Below, in pieces: positions 1 to 11,140 of a stretch of DNA of 64,000 nucleotides. A program made the position numbers and the translations under genes. The stretch covers positions 57,080,388-57,144,387 of the forward strand of contig NC_087067.1 in assembly GCF_963678635.1 (NCBI RefSeq), given 5' to 3'. Source of the stretch: Symsagittifera roscoffensis. Its lineage: Eukaryota; Xenacoelomorpha; Acoela; Convolutidae. The notes beneath the pieces were generated by a model. The model was not told where the DNA came from. It saw only the letters and a program-made list of their open reading frames with translations, and searched no databases. The stretch's first letter is position 1, and every line of letters starts with the position of its first letter.

Positions 1-284
1 AGTCTTTTTGCCACTTATGTCTAGCACATGTCCTGTCACATCTGCCTCTGTCCCGATGTGCATTGCATCTTCTTCAAGCATGGCGTAGTGTCCAATCGAT
101 CTCACTTTCAACTCTTCTTTTCCCACGTAGATTTGCCCAATTAGGTCTTCATCACATGTTATCATTGTTTTCGTATAGATGTTGATCCCATCTATATTTA
201 GCATCACCTCATGTGGACCATAAGCTTCTGTGTACCTGTTATCCACACGTACCGACTTGCTTCCCCTTCTCGTGAGTGGTGCCC
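1..284 (-). CDS. Start of pol (protease region), family-A LTR element, partial
   Basis: Read leftward from about 270, this frame is open to the window edge and continues the family-A element after gag. It is in a different frame from gag (285-2528), and the two frames overlap by only a few bases around the gag stop. The visible peptide is a beta-rich stretch of the kind that precedes the retropepsin active site in Ty3/Gypsy pol, including the short motif TGHVLDISGKK near the edge. No DTG/DSG catalytic triplet is inside the window, so the protease assignment is inferred from position. It could be joined to gag by frameshifting, or the frames may have been separated by an indel; the tiny overlap with no obvious slippery run favours an indel. 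Confidence 0.5.
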
Positions 285-2528
285 TCAATGCTCAAGAAGT
301 CGTTTGTGGGCTTGTAAACTCAAGTAATCTGCGTACACATCGATGTGCATTATTGTCTGGTCACTTGGTTCGCTCAAGTTTCTCGTTACTTCATGGCCGC
401 CTACAGTGATTATTGACATTATTCTTGCCCCAATCTTTAATATGCCAAATGGTTTTCCTGTAACCATCTTTACAGTTTTACAGTTTCCATTTCTTGTCGA
501 CCCCTCAGCAGCTTCTTGTATTGTTTGTGAGCAACTTAATACTTCGTTCATTTTCTGTCTTTCGATTTCTTGCTTCAGCCGTTGTTCTATTTCTTTCGCT
601 GCCAGGTCCTGATTCACTTTGTTGATAGCCTCCGCTGCCGCCTTCTCATAATTTATTTCTAGGGCGTTCTTTGCCGTGGCCTCTATTGCACTATTACATT
701 GTGTTACAGCCTTCACTGTTTTTGTCGGTAGCTCCGCACTTTCTTGGTTTTTCGTCTCAAATTCACCTTGTCTGTTTCTCTGGTTCTGTACTGCTCCTAG
801 CGCCAACTTGTGTTTTGGATGACTCTGATTCTTAACCGCCTCGCAAAACAACGGACAGTCCATCCTGAAGTGCCCCTCTTGGCTGCAGAAGAAGCATCTT
901 GCACCTATTTTGATGATCAAGCCACTATAGAACTCGTGTTCTTCCATCTGGCTCATATCTCCCTCATCGGGTGCATATCCCAAAATCTTCATGCCCTGTT
1001 TGTATGTCGTGCAATCCGCCACATGATGATCAGGTGACCCGCAGTTAGCGCATGATCTGCGTTTGTCCATGTCATCTCTGGGCTTGTACCATGACGACCT
1101 TTGTGGCTGACTCCCCCCTTGTGTATTTATGTTGTCTGAGTACGAGTATTTCTTGGGTTTCATCAGCATGTACTCTCTTGACTTCTGCCTCATCTCTTCT
1201 GGAGTTGGTGCACTGTCTTTCGACAATGTATAGTATGTTGCTAATATCGTTCTCAAGTCATCACTCTTTACCCCATCAATGAACTTTGAGGCGATGCTGA
1301 AGTTCCTTCGATTGTTAGATTCTTCCGGGTCACTCCTTCTCCTCAAGCTCTCAAGATCATCTAGGAACCTGTCTATCGACTCATCGTCTCTTTGTCTTCT
1401 CTTCTCAAATCGCATCATCGCTTGATGACCCTTCATGCCTGAGCCGAATCGATTTAACAATATTTCAAAGATTTTGTCCGCTGTATCGCGCTGCTCTTCT
1501 TTCTTCGCAACCACGCATTTCAATGCTGTGCCATCCAGATTGCTCAGTATCGCCGTGCATGCTTGTCTCTCATCGTTCAAGTTGTCTTGTTCCAAGTGCA
1601 ACCTCATAACTTCTACCCAAGTGTCAATGCATCCATCTGAATCGTCTTTGAATTCTTTTGGTTTCTTGAAAGTTTTTCTGGACTTGTTGCTTCCTCTGTC
1701 GCTCGAATCGGTGTTCCTTCTAGCGAAAGCCTCTAGTGTCCTGTTCATCAATTCCGAGGTGCTTGCCCATGTCATCGCATCCGGTCCCACATTGTTCTGA
1801 CTCGTGGAGTCTCCTGGACCACTAGTCGTCTTCGCTGTTCCATTTTTTATAATAGCCCTGGCCCCCACCAGTGCCGTGATCGCGGCCTCCCGGGTTGCTG
1901 GTAACGGTGTTGACTGTCGCTTGCTCCTTTGTGGTTCCACGAAGTCAACTCTATTACCCTGTGTCCGCTCTGCCGCTGGCCTGTCTTGTGGTGTTGAATT
2001 CCTCAAGATTGCGTCTAACTTTGTCTGTATAGCACTTGAGCTCTCAGCCTGGTCCCTACTCATCGTATCCATTCTCGTTTCCAAACTTCCCAACTGGCTA
2101 TTCACTGCGTCATATCGCTGCCTCATTTCTAGCATGTCCTTTCTGATGTTCTTGTCTCGCTCTCCATCAGTGGTTTCTACTTTGTCGGACATCTGCTGAA
2201 GCTTTTCCTCCGTTGCTCTTGCTAGATGGAAATAGTTGTCCAGGTACTCATGTTTGTTGTTTCTCATTTCCTTCCTTATCACATTTCTATCCTCTTCGCT
2301 GCGTTTCAGTTTCTCATCTATCTGATCTAGCTTCGCCATCAAATCACCTAGCTCAAGAGTAGCTGTTCCATGGTCAGTTGCTGTCCTGTTGTTGGTTGTT
2401 GTTCCCAGTCTGAACTGGTCTTCGTTTTGGTCGGTGTCTGTCGTTCTCAATGAAATCATTCCGAATGTATTACCTTTCTCGGTTTTCGTCTCCTCCACTG
2501 CTGCGTCCTTCGATCTCATTCCGACCAT
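285..2528 (-). CDS. gag: Gag polyprotein, family-A LTR retrotransposon
   Basis: A 747-residue ORF with an ATG at 2528. Gag packages element RNA into virus-like particles. Residues about 58-175 are a long charged heptad-type coiled coil. Residues about 285-430 resemble a retrotransposon capsid domain: basic entry, a conserved Trp-Val-Glu region and helical segments around the short motif ILLNRFGSG. Two CCHC zinc knuckles follow, CANCGSPDHHVADC near residue 491 and CFFCSQEGHFRMDC near residue 541; both fit C-x2-C-x4-H-x4-C. A second coiled coil lies at about 590-670. The domain order (coiled coil, capsid, tandem knuckles) is typical of Metaviridae-like Gag, though the N-terminal coiled coil makes it long. 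The frame is intact, unlike most ORFs here, so this copy may be young. Pol follows to the left in another frame. Confidence 0.85.
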   Translation of the reverse strand: MVGMRSKDAAVEETKTEKGNTFGMISLRTTDTDQNEDQFRLGTTTNNRTATDHGTATLELGDLMAKLDQIDEKLKRSEEDRNVIRKEMRNNKHEYLDNYFHLARATEEKLQQMSDKVETTDGERDKNIRKDMLEMRQRYDAVNSQLGSLETRMDTMSRDQAESSSAIQTKLDAILRNSTPQDRPAAERTQGNRVDFVEPQRSKRQSTPLPATREAAITALVGARAIIKNGTAKTTSGPGDSTSQNNVGPDAMTWASTSELMNRTLEAFARRNTDSSDRGSNKSRKTFKKPKEFKDDSDGCIDTWVEVMRLHLEQDNLNDERQACTAILSNLDGTALKCVVAKKEEQRDTADKIFEILLNRFGSGMKGHQAMMRFEKRRQRDDESIDRFLDDLESLRRRSDPEESNNRRNFSIASKFIDGVKSDDLRTILATYYTLSKDSAPTPEEMRQKSREYMLMKPKKYSYSDNINTQGGSQPQRSSWYKPRDDMDKRRSCANCGSPDHHVADCTTYKQGMKILGYAPDEGDMSQMEEHEFYSGLIIKIGARCFFCSQEGHFRMDCPLFCEAVKNQSHPKHKLALGAVQNQRNRQGEFETKNQESAELPTKTVKAVTQCNSAIEATAKNALEINYEKAAAEAINKVNQDLAAKEIEQRLKQEIERQKMNEVLSCSQTIQEAAEGSTRNGNCKTVKMVTGKPFGILKIGARIMSIITVGGHEVTRNLSEPSDQTIMHIDVYADYLSLQAHKRLLEH

Positions 2529-2540
2529 TATCGCTAAACT

Positions 2541-2928
2541 TTCAGTAAAGACGTTCTCTTCTGAGACTCATCCTTTGCCGTTTCTGGCGTGTTGCCTGTT
2601 GTGTCCTCCACGTTGTCTATCGGTGAGAACTCAATGGGCTTCGGAATATGCTCTTCTGCATTGGGCATCGGAGTTGACTCTGTCGTTTTCTTTCCCAGTT
2701 CATCCACACTTTGATCCGGTGTCTCTCGATAGTGGGTTCCACTCGTTCCCCTTCCGTGCCCTCCTTTGCTCTGTTCTCCGTAGTACTCCTCGTGTTGACC
2801 ATACTAACTGAAAATTTCTTCTTTTTTACCTTCGGACCCATTGATGTCGTTCTACGTAGCGACGAGTTATACTTTGTCTTCGCTTCGGTAGATCTTTTTT
2901 CAGCTACCGGCACCCTGCTCCGCCTCAT
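2541..2928 (-). CDS. Small basic ORF upstream of gag (family A)
   Basis: A 103-residue ORF (2928 to 2617) lies between the long leader and the gag ATG. Its N-terminal half is very basic (Lys/Arg rich, with a KVKKKK run); no known domain is visible. A second frame over the same bases stays open to about 2541 with an acidic, Pro/Thr-rich composition, so an indel may have split one longer protein that ended just before gag. Family D has a counterpart in the same place (615-base ORF at 45232-45846, gag-like ORF 21 bases later), which makes a real upstream ORF more likely than chance. Function unknown. Confidence 0.4.
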
Positions 2929-3225
2929 TATTTACAATTAATGCTATTTACAGTATTACTATCTACAAAATACTACTCTAAGGTTAAAACCTCTTTTGAC
3001 AAAATTTTATAAAAAGAAATTGACCATTTGTTAAAAACAACTTTTCCAGAGCTCTTGGAAATTCTATATGTTAGGGTTGGATAGAGAATTTGATTTTACA
3101 ATTGGTTACTTCACCCTGACTTAGTACTCTTTTAGTACCCCCCTCCTTTATGCTGTTCCAATACTTTCTCTCTACCGTCTCAAGACTATTCAGTGTTGTC
3201 CCAGTACTTCTTGTTAATGTCCCAA

Positions 3226-3655
3226 GACTACTGTCCCAAGACTAGTGTCCCAAAACTAATGTCCCAAGACCAACGTCCCAAGACTAGTGTCCCAAAACTA
3301 ATGTCCCAAGACCACTGTCCCAAGACTAGTGTCCCACGACTAATGTCCCAAGACCACTGTCCCAAGACTAATGGCCCAAGACAAATGTCCCAAGACCACT
3401 GTCCCAAGACCAATGTCCCAAGACCAATGTCCCAAGACCACTGTCCCAAGACAACTGTCCCAAGACCAACGTCCCAAGACCAATGTCCCAAGACTGTTTC
3501 GTACCAAGACTGCTCTGGTCCAAGACTGTCCCAATGCTGCACTGTCCCAAGACTGTCCCAAGACTGCTCTGTCCCGTGACTGTCCCAAGACCGTGTTGCT
3601 CCAAGACTGTCCCCAGACTGCAATGTCCCAAGACTTCTTCGGTACTGTCCCAAGA
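3226..3655 (-). repeat. Tandem array of an about 12-bp motif
   Basis: More than 25 copies of TGTCCCAAGACY (plus strand), regular from 3226 to about 3490 and more degenerate to 3655, where spacers such as GTACCAAGACTG appear. In the element's sense the unit reads GTCTTGGGACA. Six-frame translation gives long repetitive peptides on both strands because the array contains few stops; these are not credible proteins. The array lies in the family-A leader. Confidence 0.9.
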
Positions 3656-4528
3656 CTCGTCACTGAGTGTCTGGATATCGGGTCTCTTCTTCTTCGTTGT
3701 AGGGACTGTTGAACCACTGTAACTTTTACCACCACTTGAGCTCTAGTAAAAATTTTCCCAAAATTCCTATCTTACTGGTCAAAACCCAAATACTGATCCC
3801 CCTGTATTTGAAACCCTAAATTCCCCGCAGGTATCTTGTGATCACCTGTTCGTAAAAATACCAACAACAAATTTTCACAAAAACGTAAAAATTTAAACTG
3901 GAAAAATTTCAAAAACAGATGGATGAATTCTCCTGAAATCCAAGGTTGACCAATGTCAATCTTTGTCCGAAAAATGTCTGGTACCCGATTGCCACGCGTT
4001 TTCCTCCCCCCCCCCCCCCCTGCTATCGATCTTTTGGGGTGTCACAAAAACTGTCTATGTCCGTTCCCCCCCTACCGATCCGACCAGGGTACCTACCTAA
4101 ACCTGGTTTTAATTTTGGATATCCGCTTCTTATAACCAACGCGTGTGAATATCTAATGTAACTAAATCGACGATGCCGAACAATTAGTTACTCTAACGTG
4201 TCCCTCCTTTTTACAATTTACAACCGCTAACCTCTAACTTAACCAGCCCCCCTGCTAACCGCCCCCGCTTTAGTCCCCCTCTTAAGCCGAAAAATCCCTT
4301 AAGCGCCGGGTGCTAAACCTCTCGAGAGAAAACCGTAGACCTGTTTCCAGGCCTGCTTGTGCAAAAACTTCCCCAAAACAATGGGTTCCGCTTATCCAAT
4401 TTTACACTTATCTCCTATAATGTAATGTGGATTCTAACGATACCCGTTGCCCATTTTGAGAACACCCCTGTGCGTCCTCTTGTAGTGATCCTGTGCTGGT
4501 TGTCTCTGTTCTGCACTTGACAGCAGCA

Positions 4529-4732
4529 CCACTTTCCCACTTGGCTGGGGACCTCTTCCAGTCAAGTTTCCAGTGGGTTCTGCTCAGTACTTCTGAACCA
4601 CTTTCCCAATCGGCTGGTCACCTTTTCCAATCAAGTCTCCTAGTGGTCCGGTTCGATCCTTGTGAACCACTTTCCCACTCGACTGGTCACCTCTTCCAGT
4701 CAAGTCTCCTAGTGGTCCGGCTAGGTTGCAAT
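4529..4732 (-). repeat. Three tandem copies of an about 70-bp unit
   Basis: Three successive units each contain CCACTTTCCCA, then GGCTGG or GACTGG, then TTCCAGTCAAGT or a close variant. The last two also share TCCTAGTGGTCCGG. This is a second, longer-period array inside the same leader. Confidence 0.8.
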
Positions 4733-5145
4733 CTATCTGAAAACCCTTAACAACGCCCCCCACTTGGGCACCTTATTGAAGTCACTGGTTTAAATTGCTA
4801 GATTGATCGAAACGATCGGTCTTTTAAAACAGTATGGGTATACTATTTAATTAATATAAAGGTTTGATCCAATTGGTCCGGTATCAAAGTCACTGTCTTT
4901 TCTTTTTATGGTTTTTGTTCCTTTTCTATACTTTTTTCTTGTTTTTTTTCCCTAGTTGCCCCCCTTTACTCGGTTAGCTAGGCCTCGTTCGGAGAGCGTA
5001 CCAGGAAATTTTCTCAAATTTTCTTCACGGTAAAACCGGAAGGTTTACACTTTCCCGCTGAACCGTACCACCGGTACTCTAGAATGGGCATGCAGCCCGG
5101 AGCTGTGTCAAGTGGGTTCGACTCCGTAGTCATGATGTCGTAAAA

Positions 5146-5160
5146 ACACCCAGGAGCGCC
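5146..5160 (-). promoter_or_regulatory. Primer-binding site, tRNA-Asn type (family A)
   Basis: The plus strand reads ACACCCAGGAGCGCC, 15 bases from the LTR-like end at 5176. Read in the element's sense this complements a tRNA 3' end of the form ...CCCAGGAGCGCCA, which resembles the 3' end of metazoan tRNA-Asn. Families B (20761-20774) and D (53476-53494) have the same site at a similar offset. In this copy the terminal TGG of the site is not fully kept (CC then T on the plus strand). Confidence 0.65.
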
Positions 5161-6339
5161 TACTTCAGTCACATTTGAGGCTTAAGAAAAATAGGCCCTA
5201 TAACCATTGGCTCAAGAGTCACGGACACTATCTCTTGTGTTTTTCTACCTCAAGAACGGTCGGAGCCAATTCGGTTCGCTTGCGACATGAGACTAGAACC
5301 CGTTACAGCTTAAAGGCTACTACCAAAATATCCCCCACTCTAGAAAATAAGAACGTTCCCATACTTAGGTCTCAAAATACCCAAAACACACGAACGCCGT
5401 TAAGAACAGGGTCGGAACAATCCGTTAAGTTACTTTTTATTGGACAGTGGAACTTTGATCCATTTCAGATGGATCAAACTAAAACTCGCCTTATCTCAAC
5501 ATAACAATCATAAAACACACTCGAGAAAATTAAATTAGGGACTCACATGTTGATGCACTCGAGTACAAGGAGTAATTAAATTGGTAAGCAACTCAAGAAT
5601 TAGATAATATAACTAGATAAGTTGAATACTGATCAGTTTTGATAACAGAAGTAAATTCTGACTCTAGAATCTGAGTTTTTGCATGTACCATTGGGACACT
5701 CAAGCTGTCCACCTTTCCATTGAAGGTTCACTCTAGTTTGTTCCAAGTAGTTGTTCTCTCTTCTTTTTTTTGTCTCTTCTCCTATTTCGGGATAAGACAG
5801 CTCTACTCGTGTCCTATTTTATATCTGGAAATTGCGAATAGCAATTTCCCGCTGTTCTGTTCAAGCACTTTCCCGCGATTGTAAATCGGTCGGTCTGATT
5901 CTTCTCTCTTTTGTATTTTCAGTTGGTGCGAGAAAACTGAGCATGACAGGCTCCATTCGAAACTTTTAAAATAAAAACTTCACTCCAAAATCACGTATTT
6001 TCGTGTCCCTCAAGGTCAAACTTCCAGACATGACCGACTGGCACATCCACTGTCTAATAAAAAGTAACATAACGGATTGTTCCGACCCGGTTTTTAACGG
6101 CGTTTGTGTTTTTTGGGTATTTTGAGACCTTAGTATGGGGACGTTCTTTTTTCTAGAGTGGGGGGATATTTAGGTAGTAGCCTTTAAGCTGTAATGGGTT
6201 GTAGTCTCATGTCGCAAGTGAACCGAATTGGCTCCGACCGTTTTGAGGTAGAAAAACACAAGATATAGTGTCCCTGACTCTTGAGGCAATGGTTATAGGG
6301 CCTAATTTTCTTATGCCTCATATGTGACCGAAGTAGACG
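5158..6339 (-). repeat. LTR-like unit with 293-bp inverted arms (family A)
   Basis: The LTR-like sequence runs from TGAGGCTTAAG at 5176 to TTATGCCTCA at 6320, next to the primer site, which marks it as the 5' LTR of the minus-strand element. Positions 5158-5450 and 6047-6339 are long imperfect inverted repeats of each other, with a loop of about 600 bp. The arms continue 18-19 bases past both LTR ends, into the spacer next to the primer site, so one arm appears to have been copied from the other together with internal element sequence. Either this LTR is a fold-back product or the LTR end is misplaced. No second LTR of this family is in the window. Confidence 0.6.
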
Positions 6340-6629
6340 AATGTGACAAGAAATGGCTGCAGCAAAAGTAGGTGTTCATCAGTGTTCTCGTTTTTCAAGA
6401 TCTTTAGCCACTTCAACTTACTAGCTCTTTCAACCTTTCTATAAAATTGAAGTTTTTGTCATAGATTTCGGACGTTTTTTCAGTCTCCTGTAGACATGGA
6501 AAATGGAAATGTCGAAATTTTCGAGCCAATTCATTCTTTTTTAGTTTTCAGTGTTTCGTAATTTTTTATTGTTTTTTTTACCTTCATTTAGCTTAAAGTA
6601 ATTTTTTCATTTTTATTTTGATCAAATTG
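6340..6629. other. Spacer between family-A LTR and family-B LTR
   Basis: About 290 bp of AT-rich sequence with no ORF or motif I recognise. The last bases (ATTG at 6626-6629) are the left flank of the family-B element and may match ATTG beginning at 21711 as a short target duplication. Confidence 0.4.
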
Positions 6630-7545
6630 TGTAACATTCGCCCGGAAGATACACATCGACTGAAGACAAAACTAAGTCTTAAGACGACTGGCTAACGTCT
6701 AAACAGAGCTTTGCATGCTTTTCACCGTCTCTACCAAGCCAGTACTTTTCGGTGGTCTTTTCTAACATCGGGTCGACAAAAACGCTACTGCTTTCGGCTT
6801 CGGTCAAAACACTCAAATTAACTAGATTACATGCAGAAATAGTGAGCTCATGGCTGGGTCTCAGTATCCCCAGATCACGAGGTCACTCCTAAAAACAGGG
6901 CTACTACTATTTATTATATTACTATTGTTTTTTGTTCAGTAGATAAAAACCATCATCTCCATCGAAGATGGATCAACCCTTTCCCCCAACTCCTAGCTTC
7001 TCATCCTTATCAAAATGAATCTAGATGTTAATTTAATTCAAATCAGGACATGACAAGAAGCTAAAAGTCTATATAACAGGCTAAAACTTTCATTCCCGAA
7101 ACCCTTCCGGATTCTTGAATCCACTGAATCAAGCTCGCTAATCTTGACTTCTTCTTAATCCGGAAGACTGTCCTCCACGCTTCACCGTTGTCTGCAACGG
7201 CCTTGCAACTATTGTAGCGACACAATAGTTGCAACTCGGAATGTTCACTGCTATTTCTGCAATCGACTATTGTTTTTTCTCACAATTTTCGTACTTATCG
7301 TCCGCGCAACTAATGTTGTTCTGTTTTTTTTTCTTGTTTTAGCCAAAATGGCCGTTTCTGACGTTTCTCAGAAATATGACGTCATAATTCGATTTTTTAA
7401 ATTTTCAAAATACCAGAATATTCTAGCCCTCACCGTTTGGCCAATAACGTTCTTAATTCTTAATAATCACCAATCCGGAAGGCTCGCTGCTAAAAATTCG
7501 AATTCTGCAGAGATTGCATTTTTCACATTCTGGTCGAATGTCACA
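6630..7545 (-). repeat. Family-B 3' LTR
   Basis: Starts TGTAACATTCGCC and ends GGTCGAATGTCACA on the plus strand; these ends are inverted repeats of each other. It is nearly identical to 20787-21711 except for scattered substitutions and a missing 9-base stretch (ATCGTTCCA, or a shifted equivalent) after GTTTGGCCA. The purine-rich tract beside it at 7546-7558 makes this the 3' LTR of a minus-strand element. Confidence 0.9.
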
Positions 7546-7558
7546 TACTCCCCGGACA
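7546..7558 (-). promoter_or_regulatory. Polypurine tract (family B)
   Basis: The plus strand TACTCCCCGGACA reads TGTCCGGGGAGTA in the element's sense, directly before the 3' LTR. The same TACTCCCCGG follows the family-B LTR remnant ending at 40091, which supports a functional role as plus-strand primer. Confidence 0.65.
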
Positions 7559-8363
7559 GTCCGGTCAATGTCCTCATTGAATCACGCAATGTTCGTAAAA
7601 TGGTTAGTGTCATCGAACAGAATTTACAAAATGCACGAAATTACTTTTATCCGCGTCATATCGACTCACTGCAGAATATAAATGGCATCATACTACATCA
7701 CTATAGCCTTCAAATTCTTTCATTAATCTGCACATTGAGGATATGACTTAAGATAAAAACATATTTTCTGACTTCCAGTGTCAATGTCCTGATTAAAACT
7801 TTTTTTCTTAGATTTAAAAGGTGTTGGCTTGCAGGACAGTCCTGCCAACCAACAAGCTAAAATTATCCTACTATGCTTTTCCCTTCGGAAATCTTGCTTG
7901 TTATTGTCCTGAATATTAAAACTAAGAAACTCTGTGGCTAGCAAAAACAATGAAACAATCTCCCTCTTCGAGAGATTACTCAAGCCTTTCATGTCACCAC
8001 AAAGTGATCAGTTCTCCTAGCTGATTAAAAACAGTCATGCAGGCTGGAATATTTAAATATACTCCATCACTTAAGCCTTCCTAAATAAATAGTAAGTGAG
8101 TGTCTCTAAAGCCACTTCAACTAAAATCAAAATGTAAATTTATAAATGCAACAATTTCAAAACTCAACTAAATGTTTCAGTTTTCAATTACAACTTGGTT
8201 GTTTGGTTTCTCACTTGAGTTTTTCACACACATAAAACAATTCTGAGTTTTAACTTTTCTTCATCACTCCTTTGTTTTCTTCTTTTTTCGTCGTTTAGAA
8301 GTTCTAAAACTTCTAAATTCTTCTAATTTCGTCTCTTTTTTCATCTTGTTTTTCGGTCATTCG
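7559..8363 (-). other. 3' untranslated region of family-B element
   Basis: About 800 bp between the giant reading frame's stop and the polypurine tract. I see no gene. Homologous but diverged sequence lies on the plus strand at about 40790-41330, so this region belongs to the element. Confidence 0.6.
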
Positions 8364-9851
8364 TCAATGCTCCATTTCTTCCTCCTGTGATACTGACTCT
8401 GCACTCTCAGTCTCCGTATCCTGTAACACGTCGTTAGCTATCCTGACGCTGCTGGAAGCCGTCCTCCAACACTTCTGCTCTTCTACCCTCTGTTTGTAGC
8501 AAGGTAGGGGATCCACGTGAGATTCTCTGTTCCTGCAGAAGCTGTTGTGGAGACACAACGTCACGTTTCTCTCCAAATCTTCTTTCAGCATCTCTGCTTT
8601 CTCCTTTCCACTACGTTCACTCGTCCTGGAAATCTTTTTCACAGCGGTGGTCACTGCATTCCGATGAGTCACGAGAGCTCGCTTGAAAGCTCCTGCTCTA
8701 ATGTCCAGCTGATATTCACTGTACACTCTGCCATGCTTCGACATATGCTTCTTCGCATACTCATACAACCATGCAGTCATGTTAGCTCTGAACCATGGCA
8801 TCAATCGTTTTCTTGCCCATATCTTCTTCACTTCCATCGAAATGTTTAGAACTTTGCACATTGTCTCAAAAAGATCTAAATCTTTTAGACAACCTAGTTT
8901 CCGCAACTGTTCTCTCGTCGGTGCCTCCTGTCTATTATTTTCTCTCACATGAGCTTCCAGCCATCGTATCGCCATCATAACTCCCACTATCACTATTGTT
9001 ACGGGCTGTGATGAATCTGGTAAACCCATGGAGAGCAGCTCTCCAGAGTCCCAGATCAACATCAGATTACTACGCTTGGGATACCACCAGGTCTGCAGCA
9101 AGCAGTGGCAAGGAAACTCGTCATGCGTCAACATGATGCTCCTCCAATTACGTTTTCCCGAAGCTTCCAGCAATGGTTCCACTTCCATCATCACTCGGTG
9201 GACTTCATCATTTTCATCCACTGCATTGTAATCTGTGACAGTTGATCCTCTCTGTTTCTGCCTCTCGAAGTCACTGAAGTTCCCGCTCACATATCCCATG
9301 AACTTCTTTCCTAGTATTGACTCCAATTCTTCTTTGGTTCTCTCTGGAACTGCTAAGAACATCTTATATAGTAACTCGTAAGACTTCTCAGACATTCTCG
9401 CCAGTCTCACTGAGAAGGCTTGATCCACAATCGTTCTTGTACTGTTCACGTCCACAGCTACGAAATGTACAGGGTATCTGCTCTTGCACATTGAAGCCAA
9501 CGTTGAACCCACCAAATATCGTGCTCCTGATGGTCTACAATAAGTTTCGCTGTGTCTGATGTTCATTTCTGTCTCGATGGCTTCCCTCCATTTTCCTATG
9601 TATTTCTGCTCAGTCTGCAGAACTCCTGGGAATACTTCTACGTTGATGGCTGTGACCATCTCATGTTTCTGTTCCAGATTCAATAGTGACTCTAATGAAC
9701 CAAACATGCTGTAGAATCCTAGTGCAGTCACTAGATTCACATCGGTTCGTCCATGGCAATCTGCTATCAGTTCCGTTTCTGTTCTAGCTTTCATCACTAC
9801 GTTTCCAAACAATACCGTAAATTGCTTTTGTTGTTTCTCCAGGGTCTTCAC
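8364..9851 (-). pseudogene. Giant accessory ORF, C-terminal segment (family B)
   Basis: A 495-codon open segment, the last part of the 8.5 kb reading frame that starts at 16851. It is one frame off the segment before it (9857-10588), with overlapping open frames near 9855, so an indel separates them. I do not recognise its function. Around codons 280-300 there is a hydrophobic strand (VTIVIVGVMMA) followed by a Trp-Leu-Glu helix, laid out like the strand VTIVFAGIND-type region of 12943-14331. The C-terminus is Glu/Ser rich. A diverged homologue on the plus strand at 40140-40770 shares the hydrophobic strand region and a Lys/Arg-rich helix, so this part was under protein-level constraint in the family. 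Confidence 0.55.
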
Positions 9852-9856
9852 ACAGT

Positions 9857-10588
9857 CTAGACCTCCACAAACGTGACCCTCCAGTCCACAGACTTCTGCC
9901 AGACAGCTACCAGGTCCACTTTATCTTCTCCGTTGCTCTTAGAGGCTGATTTCATCACATTATATATGATGTTGAGGTCACGCAGGTTACAGTCTGCATT
10001 CAGTTCCCTCTGTACGTCTTGCGTCGCCCGTAATATTGAGTCAGCGTTGGGACTAGGACACCATGATGGCCTCATCAATTCCCACACCGCCATCAAGCTC
10101 GTTCTCAGCAATTCATCTGAGAAACCCAACCCAAAGTCCACTCTCTTGTCGGATTTTGGCACTGAAGGTGCAGTCACCTCTTCTTCCAAGACCAGTCCCA
10201 ATTTGGCCTGTGGATTGTTAACGCTCTTAATCGTTACAATCCTGGATGTCCAGAATCTTAGTAACACCGCCTGCTCATAATCGAAGAAGCAATCGCGTAT
10301 GTCTTCACTCAGGAAAGGATTGTACGCGATCCCTATGATCCCGGATACATATCCATACGATTTCTTCTTGATCGGTCCACAGTAATCACTGGATTTCGGC
10401 AATGCTCCCATAGATTCTTTAGTGAGTCTCAGCTCCTTGTTTGAGAATCTCCTGATTTCGTCTATCTTTTTCATGGGTTCCAATTCCTCGGGTTCTTTCA
10501 TGTTCACCCTCATCGGTTTACTTTGCTGCATATCCAGCAGTTCTAGCAAGAATAAGGCTTTCGTTCGCTCATCGCCTTCCCTCAACAT
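9857..10588 (-). pseudogene. Giant accessory ORF segment (family B)
   Basis: A 243-codon open segment. The 33 codons between it and the previous segment (10687-10589) are open in the same frame, so only the UAG at 10688-10690 interrupts an otherwise continuous protein. The composition is mixed and soluble, with no transmembrane segment and no motif I recognise. It ends at a UAG at 9857, where the reading moves to another frame. Confidence 0.5.
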
Positions 10589-10687
10589 TTTAACACAAGT
10601 GTTTAATGCAGGTATTGAAATCTGCTCTATCAGGAATCGAATGAAACAGAGAGCGTCTCTCCGCTTCGCACACGCTACTGCTGCTCC

Positions 10688-11122
10688 CTACTGGACTATC
10701 AGATTCCTCAGGTTCGTCATGAGGAAAACCTTTTCTTCTTTTGATCTCTTCCTTTCTTCTGAATCATACTCTTCGCGAGTCAGTCCCATCATGCACCAGG
10801 CGAACCTGAGTTGTAACTCTGTTCTTACGTAAGGTACTGCTACGAGAGCATGTATTCTTGGCGTAGTCCTCATTTCTTCTTCGAAATGCCTCAATACTAC
10901 TGCTTTCCATGGAAGGCTCACTAACTGCTCGATCGTTTCCGCCTGTATGTCAGACGACGCCAAAGTCCCGTACGCCTTCTGCTTGAGGGTGGTGCCTTGC
11001 AACATCGTTTCCAGATAACCCTCCATGGCCTTTTCGTCTTCCAGGGCCATTACATACCCTCTAGCCGAGTTTCGGTATTCTAACATCTCCATATATCCAC
11101 CGGTGGGTTCATCTATCGACAC
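10688..11122 (-). pseudogene. Giant accessory ORF segment (family B)
   Basis: A 144-codon open segment rich in Glu, Arg and Met, predicted mostly helical. It lies in the same frame as the segment that ends with UGA at 11141-11143; six open codons separate them. I recognise no domain. Most simply it is an internal piece of the single ancestral protein, interrupted by two nonsense codons. Confidence 0.45.
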
Positions 11123-11140
11123 AGTCTCCGATACTGTTAA

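Larger units (their letters stand above)
2942..5145 (-). other. Long non-coding leader of family-A element
   Basis: About 2.2 kb between the primer-binding site and the first ORF. I see no coding sequence. It holds a 12-bp motif array (3226-3655), a 14-base poly-C run near 4007-4020 and three copies of a 70-bp unit (4529-4732). T-rich tracts near 4900-4960 are shared in style with the leaders of families B (20400-20480) and D (53110-53230). A very long structured leader is compatible with packaging or internal translation signals, but nothing proves either. Confidence 0.5.

Noticed and set aside
3226-3655. CRISPR-like array
   Set aside because: The units are contiguous 12-mers without unique spacers, in a eukaryotic retroelement.
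3193-3735. Long repetitive ORFs on both strands over the 12-bp array
   Set aside because: They arise because the repeat contains no stop in several frames. The peptides are pure repeat and sit in a retroelement leader.
5060-5160. A complete tRNA gene around the primer-binding site
   Set aside because: Only the 3' end resembles tRNA-Asn. No full cloverleaf can be drawn, and the same holds at 20690-20774 and 53420-53494.
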